Positions 62,718 through 64,000 of a DNA stretch of 64,000 nt are shown one piece after another. Origin of the DNA: Sulfobacillus thermotolerans. Its GTDB lineage: Bacteria > Bacillota > Sulfobacillia > Sulfobacillales > Sulfobacillaceae. The DNA is taken from positions 2,976,001 through 3,040,000 of the forward strand of contig CP019454.1 in assembly GCA_002951815.1 (NCBI GenBank). Reading direction: 5' to 3'. Both the position numbers and the translations under genes were made by a program. The first letter of the stretch is position 1. Each line of letters starts with the position of its first letter. Under the pieces are notes generated by a model, which saw only the letters and a program-made list of their open reading frames with translations, was not told the DNA's origin and ran no database searches.

Positions 62718-63293
62718 GTGATGGTATGGAAAGCCCGCATTCCCTGGCTTATCTTATCGGCGTTGTGGTTGGAATCCGCTTTATTTCGGCCGTATCTAAT
62801 CGCGAAAGTTCCTTTATTTCCTTTCTTTTATAGTCTTCCCGCTTTTTGGGCCGCATGGCTTCCCCCCCTCCTTGCGGTCTGGATGATGTTGGCGTTAAGG
62901 CGAATATTTCCTAAAAAATCATGGTTGCCCATTGCTATGAGTCTACCGCCTGCGCTTTATGTGGTGGCCGACGCCATTTTGTTCCTCATGCATGCCAATG
63001 CGCAAGCGCCTCAGCTCGATCTCCGTCTTCCTGCAGCATTTGGAGTTCTTGTTGCGTTCGTCTTAGCCGTAATCCCTCCTGCAACGCAAAAGACCCGCTT
63101 TCGCGGATCATGGTTGGCCGTCGTCGCGACTGCCGGTCTTATGCTGTCATTTTGGGGTAATCCCTATTGGGGAGGCGCCATGGCTCTGATTTTAGGGGCA
63201 CTGGCTCTGATGCGCCATTATCGCCCCTTATCCCATCCCTCACCCAATTCGGGAGGGAACCCTCCCCCTAATAACCCAACGGAAGGGGTTTAA
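62718..63293 (+). CDS. Polytopic membrane protein, unknown function
   Basis: A protein of about 191 residues with five hydrophobic segments and a charged, Pro/Gly/Asn-rich tail (SHPSPNSGGNPPPNNPTEGV). No family is recognised. The GTG at 62718 has AGGAG 9 nt upstream; ATG 62721 and GTG 62712 are alternatives. It ends 7 nt before the convergent stop of the transglycosylase gene. Confidence 0.6.
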   Translation: MMVWKARIPWLILSALWLESALFRPYLIAKVPLFPFFYSLPAFWAAWLPPLLAVWMMLALRRIFPKKSWLPIAMSLPPALYVVADAILFLMHANAQAPQLDLRLPAAFGVLVAFVLAVIPPATQKTRFRGSWLAVVATAGLMLSFWGNPYWGGAMALILGALALMRHYRPLSHPSPNSGGNPPPNNPTEGV

Positions 63294-63300
63294 AAATACC

Positions 63301-64000
63301 CTACCATTGACTATACATCGCATAGAGACTCTCAATATTATCCACGTAGCCGACTGTATACGGCAACACGCGGTCCCCGCCTGCCTGCACAGCGCCAGGT
63401 CCTGCATTGTAAGCTGACAATGCCACGGAAAGATTGCCGCCAAACATATTCAGCATCTCCCTTAAATAAAGGCACCCGGCTAAAAGATTCTCTTCAGGAT
63501 TATAGAGCTCTGACGGTGAAATGCCTAAGACGGCTGCGGTGCCTGGTTCTAATTGCATGAGCCCTATTGCTCCAGCAGAACTGACCGCATTCGCGTTACC
63601 CCCTGATTCTTCCGTAATCACCGCAATGACAAGGGCTGGAGGCAAATTTTCCTGTTGGGCAATCGGTGTGACAAGAGGAAGCATCGCGTTATACAATGCG
63701 CGTTGCGACAAGTTGCCTTGATTGAACTGAGATAGTAATGATTGAATCTGGGAAGCGATTTCACTAATGCGATTGCCCAGAGCCGCCATATTTTGTGACA
63801 GTTGCTGCTGTTGATTTTGCAACTGCGTTTCGGTTTGTCGCCGTACCGCAATGGTGCTGGCAGCACTTTGAGCGTCAGATACGGCTTGATTATGTAGTGC
63901 CAAGGCTTGGCTTTCTTGACTCGCTAACAAATTGCGCTCTTGTTGGAGGAGCGACTGATGGGCGCTTAAAGATGCCTGCGCGGCCGACAACAATTGCGCC
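63301..64000 (-). CDS. Lytic transglycosylase-like protein, SLT domain (5' end outside the window)
   Basis: A partial gene; the frame is open through base 64000 with no credible start in view (a TTG near 63993 has no ribosome site). The visible N-terminal part is a Gln/Ala-rich coiled coil (about 100 residues) and the C-terminal 125 residues are a soluble-lytic-transglycosylase domain. The catalytic Glu is in VITEESGGNANAVS, followed by AGAIGLMQLEPGTA and YNPEENLLAGCLYLREML, then ALSAYNAGPGAV. It would cleave the peptidoglycan glycan strand outside the membrane. A coiled-coil plus SLT layout suggests a wall-remodelling role; the signal peptide is not visible here. Confidence 0.85.
   Translation of the reverse strand, partial: AQLLSAAQASLSAHQSLLQQERNLLASQESQALALHNQAVSDAQSAASTIAVRRQTETQLQNQQQQLSQNMAALGNRISEIASQIQSLLSQFNQGNLSQRALYNAMLPLVTPIAQQENLPPALVIAVITEESGGNANAVSSAGAIGLMQLEPGTAAVLGISPSELYNPEENLLAGCLYLREMLNMFGGNLSVALSAYNAGPGAVQAGGDRVLPYTVGYVDNIESLYAMYSQW

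Overview
The window looks like chromosome from an acidophilic, sulfur-oxidising, spore-forming, flagellated Firmicute, most likely Sulfobacillus or a close relative. The evidence is a sulfur oxygenase reductase (sor) with every iron-site residue in place, an acid-type S53 peptidase, a sporulation-linked yhbH-spoVR-prkA operon, flagellin/FliD, FtsH, AGGAGG-type ribosome sites and many GTG/TTG starts. The genus is inferred from gene content. No rRNA, tRNA, CRISPR array or insertion sequence was seen.

Layout. 1-2.7 kb: fliD (partial) and flagellin, divergent. 2.8-6.4 kb: an RmlD-like reductase, a NifX/NafY-type protein, an MBL-fold hydrolase and a TPR regulator. 6.5-15.1 kb: a minus-strand glycan operon with an ABC exporter (Wzm, Wzt and a separate Wzt C-terminal domain), three GT4 enzymes, one GT2 and, upstream, a DUF2079 membrane protein. 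15.2-16.4 kb: sor as a single-gene unit with promoter and terminator. 16.5-23.1 kb: a plus-strand run of aminotransferase, M61 peptidase, GT4, UDP-glucose dehydrogenase and UDP-xylose synthase. 23.1-29.6 kb: ArsR regulator, S53 peptidase, zinc-ribbon protein, a polyprenyl-phosphate sugar transferase, a YerB-like lipoprotein and a geranylgeranyl-reductase-family flavoprotein. 29.7-35.5 kb: a second glycan operon with an O-antigen ligase/polymerase, three GT4 enzymes and an epimerase. 35.7-39.7 kb: a 1086-residue secreted GH18 protein and a lipoprotein. 39.8-43.0 kb: an aldo/keto reductase and two GT4 enzymes. 43.1-47.5 kb: prkA, spoVR and yhbH. 47.8-50.9 kb: a small membrane protein, an MFS pump with its MerR regulator, and a chromate-transporter half. 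51.0-60.0 kb: a third glycan operon with WbpM-, WbpA-, WbpB-, WbpD-, WbpE- and WbpI-type enzymes, a second DegT aminotransferase and a PglC-type initiating transferase. 60.3-64 kb: a small protein, ftsH, a membrane protein and a partial lytic transglycosylase.

How it fits together. About half the window is surface-polysaccharide machinery. It covers precursor synthesis (UDP-GlcA and UDP-Xyl; a 2,3-diacetamido uronic acid; probably a 4-amino-4,6-dideoxy sugar), two lipid-linked initiators, nine GT4 and one GT2 enzymes, an ABC exporter and a ligase/polymerase. In a Gram-positive acidophile this suits a cell-wall or S-layer glycan, which is an inference. The most unusual items are the complete Wbp-type uronic acid pathway, the GH18 protein with a peptidoglycan-binding domain inserted in its catalytic part, the three helically phased 11-bp repeats in front of it, the split Wzt, the GT4 fused to a decayed GT-A domain, and dyads or leader structures upstream of sor, yhbH, the TPR regulator and ftsH.
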